A stretch of 64,000 nucleotides of DNA from Chitinophaga caeni (GTDB lineage: Bacteria; Bacteroidota; Bacteroidia; Chitinophagales; Chitinophagaceae). The stretch is taken from contig NZ_CP023777.1 in assembly GCF_002557795.1 (NCBI RefSeq), forward strand, positions 2,365,001 to 2,429,000, written 5' to 3'. This document shows, in pieces, positions 26,449 through 35,533 of the stretch. The stretch's first letter is position 1; every line of letters starts with the position of its first letter. The notes below the pieces were generated by a model. The model worked only from the letters and a program-made list of their open reading frames with translations. It did not search any database and was not told where the DNA came from. The position numbers and the translations under genes are program-made.

Positions 26449-27720
26449 ATGTACAAACTGCTAACAATCGCAATAATATCAGCCTGTATCCCGAGAATCA
26501 GTAGCGCGCAGAACCATGATCTGCGGCTGGAACTACACGGAGCAGAACAAAGGATGTTAGAAAAAAACATACCCTTATTATTACAAAAATACCAAGTAGA
26601 TGCAGCTAAAGCCGAAGTAATCACGGCGAAGTTATACGACAATCCGACCATCAGCTATGAGAATGTGATTTACAACAGCACGAATCACCGTTGGTTCGAT
26701 CTATCTTACGGTGGACAAAATGCATTGGAAATTCAACAGGTTATTAACCTGGCGGGACAAAGAAACAAGGCAATACAATTAGCTAAACAAGGTGTAAAAC
26801 TAGATGAATACCAGTTCTATGATCTGCTGAGAAGTTTGAAATACGAGTTGCAAGATGATTTTTATAATATTTATTATTTGCAGCAATCGTTACAGTTGTT
26901 TCAAGAGCAAGTAAATTCTTTACAAACTTTTTTACAAGCCTTGCAAAAGGAGCAAAAGAATGGTAATGTCAGCGCGAAGGAAGTGATGCGCATGCAGGCA
27001 TTATATTACGATTTGCTTTCCGAAAGAAATGATATACAACAGGAGCTTCAAGTTCAGCGGGGGAATGTAAACTTACTACTAAGAATACCCGCCGATAGTG
27101 ACTTTATAGCCGAAGCACCGCGTAAAAATATCATGAACATCCAACCATCCGGTTATTCATATATCCAGCTATTAGATACTGCCAATAATAATAGAGCCGA
27201 TTTAAATCTTGCCAAGGCGAACGAAAAGTACCAGGAGCTGAATGTAAGATTGCAACAATCGCTCGCCGTCCCGCAATTAACGGTTGGATTTAGTTATGAT
27301 AAACAAGGAAATTTCATGCGGAATTACACGGGCTTAAGCCTTGGTATGCCCATTCCAATATTTAACCGCAACCAGGGGAATATCAAGTTGGCAAAGACCG
27401 CGCTGAAAAGCAGTGAATTGGCAACGCAATCCGTTACAGATCAATTACAGCAAGATGTAATGAACAGCTACCGGCAAGCTATCCGGGCCAAGCAGTTACT
27501 AGACGAGGTGGATGTACATTTCCCTGATCAGTTTAACCAACTCGTGAGGAACGTACAAGAACAATTCCGGCTTAGAAATATCAGCATATTGGAATTCGTG
27601 GATATGTACGATGCTTACAGGAGCAGCATATTGAAACTACATCAACTACAATACCAGTTCGCACAATCATTAGCCAAAATAAATTATACCACCGGAACCG
27701 ATATCATTTCACTCGATTAA
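26449..27720 (+). CDS. Outer-membrane efflux protein (TolC/CusC family)
   Basis: A 423-residue outer membrane factor. The signal peptide ends near ISSAQ, and the mature protein shows two internally repeated halves of long coiled helices, with PTISYEN near 64 and a second-half LGMPIPIFNRNQGNIKLAK block that is typical of TolC relatives in metal efflux pumps. It would form the trimeric exit duct. It is the first gene of a three-gene operon with adaptor (17 bases later) and RND pump. Confidence 0.9.
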   Translation: MYKLLTIAIISACIPRISSAQNHDLRLELHGAEQRMLEKNIPLLLQKYQVDAAKAEVITAKLYDNPTISYENVIYNSTNHRWFDLSYGGQNALEIQQVINLAGQRNKAIQLAKQGVKLDEYQFYDLLRSLKYELQDDFYNIYYLQQSLQLFQEQVNSLQTFLQALQKEQKNGNVSAKEVMRMQALYYDLLSERNDIQQELQVQRGNVNLLLRIPADSDFIAEAPRKNIMNIQPSGYSYIQLLDTANNNRADLNLAKANEKYQELNVRLQQSLAVPQLTVGFSYDKQGNFMRNYTGLSLGMPIPIFNRNQGNIKLAKTALKSSELATQSVTDQLQQDVMNSYRQAIRAKQLLDEVDVHFPDQFNQLVRNVQEQFRLRNISILEFVDMYDAYRSSILKLHQLQYQFAQSLAKINYTTGTDIISLD

Positions 27721-27737
27721 AAGTATAGACGATTTAT

Positions 27738-28838
27738 ATGAGAACCAAGATAATTACCCGTATTAGCCTGTTGTTAGGTTTTGTGGTCGCAATATCAGCT
27801 TGCTCCAGCCAGAAGCAAGACCCGGTAGAAGCGCCGGAGAAATGGGTTTTAAGCGAGAGTTTACTCAAGCAATTAAAGATTGATACCGCAACTAATTCCC
27901 CGGTGGAATGTGAAATTGATTTAACCGGTAAGATCACCGCTAATGAAGATCAGGCCGCGAGGATTTTCCCTTTTATCAGCGGCATAGTGACCAGCGTGAA
28001 AGTACATTCCGGCGATTTTGTACAACGGGGAGAAGTATTAGCAACCATCAAAAGCGGCGAGATGGCAGGGTATTCGGCTGATATCGCTATAGCCAAGGGA
28101 AACGTATCTGCCGCGCAAAAGCAATATGACATCGCGCAGTCTTTCTTGAAAAATGGATTAGGAACGGAACAGGAAGTAACGAAAGCTAAAACGGAATTGG
28201 AAACGGCAGCAGCGGAACTGGAAAGAGCCAAAAGTGTGATTGCCGTCAACGGCGGTTCCTCCGAAGATAATTACGTGATTAAATCCCCGGTGCCGGGCTT
28301 CGTTATTCAAAAATCGGCCACCGAGAATTTACATTGGAGAAGCGATAATGCCGATCCGATTTTCGTGATCGCTGATTTGAAAAATGTTTGGGCAATGCTT
28401 AACGTGTATGAATCAGATATCGCCAATATTAAAGCTGGAGATCAAGTTGAAATATCAACATTATCATACCCCGGGAAGATCTTTTACGGTAAAATCGAAA
28501 AACTATACAATATCCTTGACCCGGAAAGCAAAGTCATGAAAGCCAGGGTAGTGATCGATAATCCCGGTTATTTATTAAAGCCGGAAATGTTCGTAAGCGT
28601 GAAAGCAAAACGGCACATTAACGATGAAATGTTGAGTATCCCTTCCCGCGGTATCATCTTCGACCATGATAAATATTATGTATTGGTATTGGCTGATAAT
28701 CCTGCTAAAGTAGCGGTGCGGGAAATACAGGTCGCTAAAACATTGGAAAACCGCGCTTACATATCCAGCGGCTTACAGAACGGTGATAAAGTAATCGCAT
28801 CTAAACAGGTATTCATTTATGAATCCTTACAACAGTAA
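27738..28838 (+). CDS. Efflux RND periplasmic adaptor (CusB/CzcB-like) lipoprotein
   Basis: A 366-residue membrane fusion protein. The lipobox ISAC (Cys22) anchors it to a membrane. A barrel-sandwich/lipoyl segment (FISGIVTSVKVHSGDFVQRGEVLATI, shown by the pair SGIVTSVKV and GEVLATIKS) surrounds a helical hairpin (about 115-165), then a beta-barrel domain. The adaptor joins the RND pump to the outer-membrane duct. No extra metal-binding N-terminal Met cluster is visible. Position between duct and pump genes confirms the role. Confidence 0.9.
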   Translation: MRTKIITRISLLLGFVVAISACSSQKQDPVEAPEKWVLSESLLKQLKIDTATNSPVECEIDLTGKITANEDQAARIFPFISGIVTSVKVHSGDFVQRGEVLATIKSGEMAGYSADIAIAKGNVSAAQKQYDIAQSFLKNGLGTEQEVTKAKTELETAAAELERAKSVIAVNGGSSEDNYVIKSPVPGFVIQKSATENLHWRSDNADPIFVIADLKNVWAMLNVYESDIANIKAGDQVEISTLSYPGKIFYGKIEKLYNILDPESKVMKARVVIDNPGYLLKPEMFVSVKAKRHINDEMLSIPSRGIIFDHDKYYVLVLADNPAKVAVREIQVAKTLENRAYISSGLQNGDKVIASKQVFIYESLQQ

Positions 28839-28871
28839 ACCCTTTACCGCGGAATAAAAAAGAAATACCAG

Positions 28872-31800
28872 ATGAACAAATTGATAAAAAGAGTATTGGC
28901 ATTTTCGCTGCGTAATAAATACTTCATCTTCTTCGTAGCGGCAGTGTTGGCGGTATTGGGATATACGAGCTATAAGGCAATAGGTATCGAAGCATTCCCG
29001 GATGTGACGAATACCTCCGTTACTATTATTACCCAATGGCCCGGAAGAAGCGCCGAGGAAGTGGAGAAATTCGTATCCAGGCCTATTGAAATCGCGATGA
29101 ACCGGGCACAGGGTAAAACATTTATCCGTTCATCATCATTGTTTGGTTTGTCGGTAGTAAAAGTAATTTTTGATGATGACGTAAACGATACGGATGCGAG
29201 GATTCAAATCAATAACAATATAAGCTCAGCCAGCTTGCCCGAAGGGGTAGAACCGGAGATTCAACCCCCTTACGGGCCAACGGGCGAGATTTACCGCTAT
29301 ACCTTGGAGAGCAACAGCAGGGATGTACAGGAATTAAAAACGATCCAGGATTGGGTGGTTGAAAAGAATTTACTGGCAGTACCCGGCGTGGCGGATATCG
29401 TGAGCTTCGGCGGTTCGGTAAAAATCTACCAGGTTACCATGAACCCGGATAAGGCGGTGCAATATGGAATTACAGCACAAGAGATGTATCAAGCTTTATC
29501 TAAAAGTAATATCAACGTGGGTGGCGACGTGATCGTGAAAAACGGGCAGGCTTACGTGGTGCGTGGTATCGGTGTTTTGAACAACGTGGAAGAGATTAAG
29601 AACATCATCGTGGATCATATTAACGATGTTCCGATTTTAGTGAAAGATGTAGCCACCGTGGCAGTTGACGCATTACCCAGGTTAGGACAAGTTGGTAGGG
29701 ATAGGGATCATGATGTGGTGGAAGGTATCGTGGTGATGCGCAAAGGGGAACGTTCCGCGCCGGTCATTGCCGCGTTGCAGGAAAAGGTATCGGAGTTAAA
29801 TTCCAAGATTTTACCACCGGATGTACAGATCAAACCATTTTACAACCGTGAAGACCTGATCGGCTTTGCCACGCATACCGTTTTGCATAACATGTTGGAA
29901 GGGATCGTATTCGTTACGGTGATCGTGTTCGTCTTCATGGCCGATTGGCGCACCACGGTGATCGTTTCAGTGGTTATTCCTTTATCCTTGTTATTTGCCT
30001 TTATCTGTTTAAAACTGAAAGGAATGAGCGCCAATTTATTATCGATGGGCGCGATTGATTTCGGTATTATAATCGATGGGGCCGTGGTGATGATGGAAGG
30101 AATATTTGTGTTGTTGGATCACAAGGCCAAGCACGTGGGAATGGATCGCTTTAACAAGATTAGCAAACTGGGGTTGATCCGGAAGGCCAGCCTGGAAAAC
30201 GGGAAGAGCATTTTCTTCGCCAAGTTGATTATCATAACTTGTTTATTACCCATTTTCTCTTTCGAGAAAGTAGAAGGGAAGATGTTTTCTCCCTTGGCTT
30301 GGACTTTAGGTTTTGCCTTGCTGGGTGCATTGATATTAACCTTTACGTTGGTACCGGCGATGGCAAGCGTTTTATTGAAGAATGATGTTCGCGAGAAGCA
30401 TAATATTTTTATCGAATGGCTGTTGAAAAGGGTGAGCAATGGGTTCGATTTCTGTTTTAGAAATAAAAAGATCGCCGGTATCGTAACCCTGATCGTTTTG
30501 GGATCGGGATTATATTGTTTTAAATTCCTGGGAACGGAATTTTTGCCGGAGCTAAACGAGGGCTCAATATATATTCGTGCCACGGGACCGTTAAGCACCT
30601 CGTTAGACGAATCCGTAAAAGTGGCCAATACGATCCGGAAGCGATTATTGAATTACCCGGAAGTAAAACAAGTATTGTCTCAAACCGGTAGACCCAACGA
30701 TGGTACGGATGCCACCGGTTTTTATAACATAGAATTTCACGTAGATATTTATCCCCAAAAAGAATGGAAAAGCGGGATGAGCAAGGAAGAATTAATTGCA
30801 AGTATGCAAAAGAACCTGGAAGACTTACCGGGCATTTCCCTGAACTTCTCGCAACCCATCATGGATAACGTGGAAGAAGCCGTTTCCGGTGTAAAAGGAT
30901 CACTGGTTGTAAAGATGTTCGGGGACGATTACAAAGTGATCGAACACACGGAGGAACAGGTCGAGAAAGTATTGAAAACCGTTCCCGGTATCGAGGACCT
31001 GGGGATCCTCAGGAATTTAGGTCAGCCGGAACTACGCATCAACCTGGATCAGCAAAAGATGGCCATGTACGGCGTTACGACTGAAGATGCTAACTCGGTA
31101 ATAGAGATGGCTATCGGTGGTAAAGCGGCTACTAAAATCTACGAAGGGGAGCGATATTTCGATTTGAGGATCCGCTATCCCGAAAGCTTCAGGGAAAATG
31201 AAGAAGCGATCGGCAACCTGATGATACCAACGATACGCGGCAACAAGGTGCCGATCAAGGAGATTGCCACATTGCAACATATCACCGGGCCGAGTATTAT
31301 TTACAGGGATAAGCACCAACGCTACGGCGCCATCAAGTTCTCCATCAGGGGAAGAGATATGGGCAGCACAATCGAAGAGGCGCAATCTAAAGTGAAGGAG
31401 CAGGTGACAATACCGGAAGGTTACAACCTTGAATGGGCGGGTGATTTCGAGAATCAGCAACGTGCTACAAAACGATTGGGACAAGTCGTTCCGATTAGTT
31501 TATCCATTATTTTCCTGATCTTATTTATGTTGTTTGGTAAAGTGAAAGATGCTTTACTGGTATTGGGAAATGTTCCGTTCGCAATCATCGGTGGTATCTT
31601 TTCATTGTGGATCACCGGGATGAACTTTAGCATCGCGGCAGGTATCGGGTTCATAGCGCTGTTCGGCATTTGCGTACAAAACGGCGTGATTTTGCTAAGT
31701 ACCTTCAAAGCCAATACCCGGGCAATGCAACATCAAGCCAACTTTTCATTGAGGGAAGCCATTCGCCAAGCCGTGATAATGCGTACCCGTCCCGTCGTGA

Positions 31801-31991
31801 TGACGGCCATGATGGCGGCGATCGGTCTGTTGCCGGCGGCGATCAGCAAAGGGATCGGTTCGGAAACCGCGAAGCCCTTGGCCAGGGTGGTGATCGGTGG
31901 ATTGATCACGAATACGGTATTTGCCCTTTTCATATTTCCATTATTATTCTACTGGATCTATAAAAGGATATTACAACAACAGGAAAAGTAG
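28872..31991 (+). CDS. Heavy-metal efflux RND pump (CusA/CzcA family)
   Basis: A 1039-residue proton-driven RND transporter of the HME class. Twelve helices with two large periplasmic loops are evident. Family signatures are GRSAEEVEKFVSRPIE near residue 56, the proton-relay block DFGIIIDGAVVMMEG near 396 with its acidic residues in helix 4, and the C-terminal FALFGICVQNGVILLS. It expels divalent (Co, Zn, Cd) or monovalent (Cu, Ag) cations; I cannot decide between them by eye. With the upstream kinase and regulator this forms a complete metal-resistance module. Confidence 0.93.
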   Translation: MNKLIKRVLAFSLRNKYFIFFVAAVLAVLGYTSYKAIGIEAFPDVTNTSVTIITQWPGRSAEEVEKFVSRPIEIAMNRAQGKTFIRSSSLFGLSVVKVIFDDDVNDTDARIQINNNISSASLPEGVEPEIQPPYGPTGEIYRYTLESNSRDVQELKTIQDWVVEKNLLAVPGVADIVSFGGSVKIYQVTMNPDKAVQYGITAQEMYQALSKSNINVGGDVIVKNGQAYVVRGIGVLNNVEEIKNIIVDHINDVPILVKDVATVAVDALPRLGQVGRDRDHDVVEGIVVMRKGERSAPVIAALQEKVSELNSKILPPDVQIKPFYNREDLIGFATHTVLHNMLEGIVFVTVIVFVFMADWRTTVIVSVVIPLSLLFAFICLKLKGMSANLLSMGAIDFGIIIDGAVVMMEGIFVLLDHKAKHVGMDRFNKISKLGLIRKASLENGKSIFFAKLIIITCLLPIFSFEKVEGKMFSPLAWTLGFALLGALILTFTLVPAMASVLLKNDVREKHNIFIEWLLKRVSNGFDFCFRNKKIAGIVTLIVLGSGLYCFKFLGTEFLPELNEGSIYIRATGPLSTSLDESVKVANTIRKRLLNYPEVKQVLSQTGRPNDGTDATGFYNIEFHVDIYPQKEWKSGMSKEELIASMQKNLEDLPGISLNFSQPIMDNVEEAVSGVKGSLVVKMFGDDYKVIEHTEEQVEKVLKTVPGIEDLGILRNLGQPELRINLDQQKMAMYGVTTEDANSVIEMAIGGKAATKIYEGERYFDLRIRYPESFRENEEAIGNLMIPTIRGNKVPIKEIATLQHITGPSIIYRDKHQRYGAIKFSIRGRDMGSTIEEAQSKVKEQVTIPEGYNLEWAGDFENQQRATKRLGQVVPISLSIIFLILFMLFGKVKDALLVLGNVPFAIIGGIFSLWITGMNFSIAAGIGFIALFGICVQNGVILLSTFKANTRAMQHQANFSLREAIRQAVIMRTRPVVMTAMMAAIGLLPAAISKGIGSETAKPLARVVIGGLITNTVFALFIFPLLFYWIYKRILQQQEK

Positions 31992-32027
31992 TTTTCGTTA
32001 TACACCGCTATATCAATTCTATCAGAC

Positions 32028-32056
32028 GGCGTGGGCATCTGCCCGCGCCATTTTTT
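32028..32056 (+). terminator. Terminator of the efflux operon
   Basis: GGCGTGGGC (32028-32036) pairs with GCCCGCGCC (32041-32049) around an ATCT loop, followed by six T (32051-32056). Confidence 0.85.
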
Positions 32057-32143
32057 GTGGATACCGTACCGGCTTTATTTAGAATCCTGTGGAAAACTAT
32101 TTCCCCGGTTCCTAAAGAGGCGCGGCAGAAATAGATATTTATT

Positions 32144-32499
32144 CATTGTTGTCCGGCCTACAATTGCATTGTTGTCCGGCCTACAATTGCTTTAAACGCA
32201 CTAGAATTCCTTACCTGATCAAAAATATAAGCGAAGCAAGATATATTCAAAATCCCGGGTAGCCCCGCCAAAACAACCGTGGAATTTCGCACCGTTGATA
32301 GCGAACGGCAGCTAGGCCATACAGTAGTACAAAAGCTGGATCGCGCGATCAAATTGGCGGCCGTGATGGCCAATATGTGCCCTTTTTTGGTACTTTTTTT
32401 GGGCAAGCAAAAAAATACAAGAAACGAGGAGGAATACATTGCATCGAACTTAAGTGGAGACGATAATTTATTCATTGAAAATTGAGTCAGACAATAATA
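32144..32499 (+). repeat. Dispersed repeat, copy A (MITE-like)
   Basis: First of three similar ~330-bp copies in this window (others at 61211-61539 and 62057-62375, same orientation). It begins with a 23-bp end sequence present twice in perfect tandem (32144-32166 and 32167-32189) and ends with GTCAGACAATAATAG, roughly the reverse complement of the start. ATAGATATTTATT (32131-32143) on the left resembles ATAGATTTTTATT (32497-32509) on the right, possibly a target duplication. Inside are the palindromic core ATTGGCGGCCGTGATGGCCAAT (one base differs here) and a T-rich tract. No transposase is encoded, so a non-autonomous element is likely. Confidence 0.75.
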
Positions 32500-32712
32500 G
32501 ATTTTTATTATTAAAAAAAATGAGTAACATTGTATCGTAATTAAAACCAAGTTTACCTTTAACCTATACCAGTGAAATAAAAAAGATTGTTTCCCATAAT
32601 AATCCCCCGGTAGAAATCGTGTTTTCCCATGAAATACAATAATAAATTGTAGAGATGCATCGGGAGGAGATGCAAGCAAGAACTATCCACTGCGTATGTA
32701 ACCTATATCTAT

Positions 32713-33912
32713 ATGAAGCGTTTGAGCTTTAGTTTATTATGTATGTTGAGCCTGTTTGTTAGCCATGCCAATAATGCAGCAGGTATTTCTAATCGGGCTA
32801 ATGAAGCCGCATTTGTTGGAGATACGGTTCTCCCATATAATCCTACTAATTGGATAAATATTGGTGTGACCAATGACAATTTCAATGATTATGCGCTATA
32901 CTATTATAAAATAGCCAAAATCAATGATCCTTCCCACAGGTACAATACTCTATTAGAGATCAGTATAGAGGCCGATCCTAACTATGCAGATTATCAAGGT
33001 ACTTACCTCGTGCATATTTCCAAGTTTGAAAATGTAACTAATCGATTTGGTGGTATTCATATAAAATGTACTTCGGGTAATCCAAATGCCGGTAAGTTTT
33101 ATGTTTATAATAATGAATTGTGGGTAACATCGAATAATAAATGGGGGCATATATTCATGCGCACGGTAGCGGATTTTACCAATTTTAACCCCCGGAACGA
33201 ATGGCCTTATGATCAAACGAAGACGGCGCCAACAGGCTTTATCAAAGAAGTAGCCTATGGAAACGAGAATTTTGATTTCGTAAATAATGTAACAAGGCCG
33301 ATGCCCTATACCGATAAATTGGGAGATCATTACACCTTCGGAAATTTTGAAATGAAGCGTGATAAATTTTTCGGTTATGCTTTGAATGACAACTTCGTAT
33401 ATAAAGGCAAAACCATGCCGCATTACGGCTTTCAATATACGCTGGATACCTCTTGGGCAACCGCCGGTATGTCCTATTGGTTAAGCGCTTATGCAGGGAT
33501 AAAATTCATGACCAGGGGATATGCAAGAATGGCCATAGATTTTAATGGAAACGTAGGCATTGGCACCAATAGCCCGCAATCATTATTATCTGTAAACGGT
33601 ACCATTACCGCGAAAAAAGTCAAGGTATTATCAGGTGGTTGGAGTGATTTCGTATTTGAGCCGGGCTACCGATTCCCTAGTTTGTATGAACTGGAGCAAT
33701 ACATCCAAAAACACCAACATTTACCCGGCATTCCATCAGCCACAGAAGTAGCAAAGGATGGCATTGACGTAGCCGACATCAATAAGAAGCTATTACAAAA
33801 AGTAGAAGAAATTAGCCTATACCTGATAGAACATCAAAAGGAAATAGATGCTCTAAAAGAAGAGAATCAACGTTTAAAGAAAGAAGTACTAGCATTAAAG
33901 CATCATCAATAA
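32713..33912 (+). CDS. Secreted fibre-like protein with S74-like C-terminal coiled coil
   Basis: A 399-residue exported protein (signal peptide MKRLSFSLLCMLSLFVSHA). The body is beta-rich and aromatic. The C-terminal third carries the pattern NVGIGTNSPQSLLSVNGT followed by a helical end with HQHLPGIPSATEV, DVADINKKLLQKVEEISLY and a heptad coiled coil (EIDALKEENQRLKKEVLAL). This arrangement is common in Bacteroidota fibre-like or tail-spike-like proteins, where the end segment trimerises. It lies at the head of the Rhs locus, 62 bases before a coiled-coil/barrel-like protein, so a role in display or attachment of the Rhs product is plausible but not shown. Confidence 0.65.
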   Translation: MKRLSFSLLCMLSLFVSHANNAAGISNRANEAAFVGDTVLPYNPTNWINIGVTNDNFNDYALYYYKIAKINDPSHRYNTLLEISIEADPNYADYQGTYLVHISKFENVTNRFGGIHIKCTSGNPNAGKFYVYNNELWVTSNNKWGHIFMRTVADFTNFNPRNEWPYDQTKTAPTGFIKEVAYGNENFDFVNNVTRPMPYTDKLGDHYTFGNFEMKRDKFFGYALNDNFVYKGKTMPHYGFQYTLDTSWATAGMSYWLSAYAGIKFMTRGYARMAIDFNGNVGIGTNSPQSLLSVNGTITAKKVKVLSGGWSDFVFEPGYRFPSLYELEQYIQKHQHLPGIPSATEVAKDGIDVADINKKLLQKVEEISLYLIEHQKEIDALKEENQRLKKEVLALKHHQ

Positions 33913-33968
33913 TCCGAAACCGGCGGGGGAAAGCTCCCACTACTCTTCTTCATAAAAAACGATGCATA

Positions 33969-35456
33969 TTGAAAACGAATACAAATCGTAATTATAAGAA
34001 TAGCCCAAATACATTTAAATTTCTGCGGAATCCATACCTTCCGCTATCCTGGGCGATCTTATTATTAATATTCCTCCCAAGGATCTTATTCGCGCAACAA
34101 CAGCTTAGCGAAACGCAATCCGCGATCGATAGCCTGTCCGCAGTACCGAAATCGTACGTATCCACAGTGAAGAAGAAGATGGATAAGCTGGATCAGCAAC
34201 TGGTCAAGGAAACGAAGCAGTCTTTGGACGTCTTCATTAAAACGGAAGAGAAGTTAAAAGCCAAAATGGCCAAGGTCGATTCCGTTGCAGCGAATAATAT
34301 GTTCAATAAGTCCATCGATTCGCTGAAGCAATTGAAATCAAAACTATCCGGCAAGGCAGCAAAATATACCGGGGCATTAAAAGGGGATTATTTCAGCTAT
34401 TTCGATACGTTGAGCAACAGCATCGGTTTTATGAAAGAAGCCGGGAAGTATAAAGACCAAGTCAGCGATGCATTTGAAAAAGTAGAAGCATTAAAAGGTC
34501 GACTGAATGATGTTGGTAATATCAAGAAGTATTTACAAGAGCGGAAAAACGAATTAAAATCTTATGCCACTAAATACACTGATTGGAGTAAAGACCTCGG
34601 CAAATTGAACAAGGAAGCCTATTACTATGGGCAGAAGATTAACGAGTACAAAGAATTATTCAAGGATAAAAAGAAAGTGGAACAAAAAGCCCTGGAGATG
34701 CTGAAAAAAACTAAAGCCTTCAACAACTTCATGGCACAAAACTCCGCCTTAGCATCCCTGTTCAATATGCAGGCGAATGCTAATCCTGCTAACTTGGAAG
34801 GCCTGCAAACACGCGCCCAGGTGGAATCGTTGATCCAAGAAAGATTAGCGGGCGCCACTGCTGAAGGTCGTTCGCAAATCAGTCAACAAATGCAAGCAGC
34901 CCGCGACCAGATGAATGAACTGAAGGATAAATTCCCCGGCTCGGACAATGCAGCCGAGATGCCCAATTTTAAACCCAAGGATTTAAAAAGCAAGAGCTTC
35001 TTACAAAGGCTGGAGTTCGGCGGCAATATACAGTTTCAAAAATCGAACGGCGTTTTCCCCACGACCAGCGATATCGCCGGGCAAGTTGCATATAAATTTC
35101 ATAAGAAAGGGAGCCTCGGTATTGGTGCGGCCTATAAACTAGGTTTGGGTAGCGGTCTGGATCACCTGGCACTGAGCCATGAAGGCGTAGGTTTCCGATC
35201 TTTCATCGATTGGAAACTGAAAGGTAGTTTTTATATCAACGGTGGTTATGAACAAAATTACCTGAGCCGTTTTGATCGTATCGAGCAACTACAAGGGTTG
35301 AGTAATTGGCAAGCGAGCGGTCTGATCGGGATCAGTAAGAAATTTAAAGTGAGCAAGAAGCTGAAGGGAAGTATGATGTTGCTGTATGATATTTTGTACG
35401 CGCAGCAGGAAGTAGGGAGGAGCCCGGTGGTGTTTAGGGTGAGTTATACGAGGTGA
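33969..35456 (+). CDS. Coiled-coil protein with outer-membrane-like C-terminus
   Basis: A 495-residue exported protein. The only plausible in-frame start is TTG at 33969, giving a signal peptide with a long N-region ending at LFAQ. Residues about 45-310 are lysine/alanine-rich helices with coiled-coil character (KKKMDKLDQQLVKETKQSL and repeats of this kind). The last 150 residues are glycine/aromatic and beta-rich, ending in VSYTR, and look like a small outer-membrane barrel or porin-like fold (LEFGGNIQFQKSNG, GLGSGLDHL). I do not recognise the family. Its stop overlaps the next Rhs-like gene's earliest possible start, so they are probably co-transcribed. It could be an envelope anchor or channel for the Rhs proteins; that is inference. 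Confidence 0.6.
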   Translation: MKTNTNRNYKNSPNTFKFLRNPYLPLSWAILLLIFLPRILFAQQQLSETQSAIDSLSAVPKSYVSTVKKKMDKLDQQLVKETKQSLDVFIKTEEKLKAKMAKVDSVAANNMFNKSIDSLKQLKSKLSGKAAKYTGALKGDYFSYFDTLSNSIGFMKEAGKYKDQVSDAFEKVEALKGRLNDVGNIKKYLQERKNELKSYATKYTDWSKDLGKLNKEAYYYGQKINEYKELFKDKKKVEQKALEMLKKTKAFNNFMAQNSALASLFNMQANANPANLEGLQTRAQVESLIQERLAGATAEGRSQISQQMQAARDQMNELKDKFPGSDNAAEMPNFKPKDLKSKSFLQRLEFGGNIQFQKSNGVFPTTSDIAGQVAYKFHKKGSLGIGAAYKLGLGSGLDHLALSHEGVGFRSFIDWKLKGSFYINGGYEQNYLSRFDRIEQLQGLSNWQASGLIGISKKFKVSKKLKGSMMLLYDILYAQQEVGRSPVVFRVSYTR

Positions 35457-35533
35457 TGAGTGCAACTTGGACATATTCGCATATAACAAAAATTATTAGG
35501 AGTATTAGTAATAAAACAATTAAAGTCGGCAGT

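Noticed and set aside
32158..32679. Minus-strand frame inside repeat copy A, with a similar one in copy C (62108-62296)
   Set aside because: The peptides exist only because the repeat is duplicated; ends and frame are not conserved between copies and copy B breaks it. Treated as part of a non-coding element.
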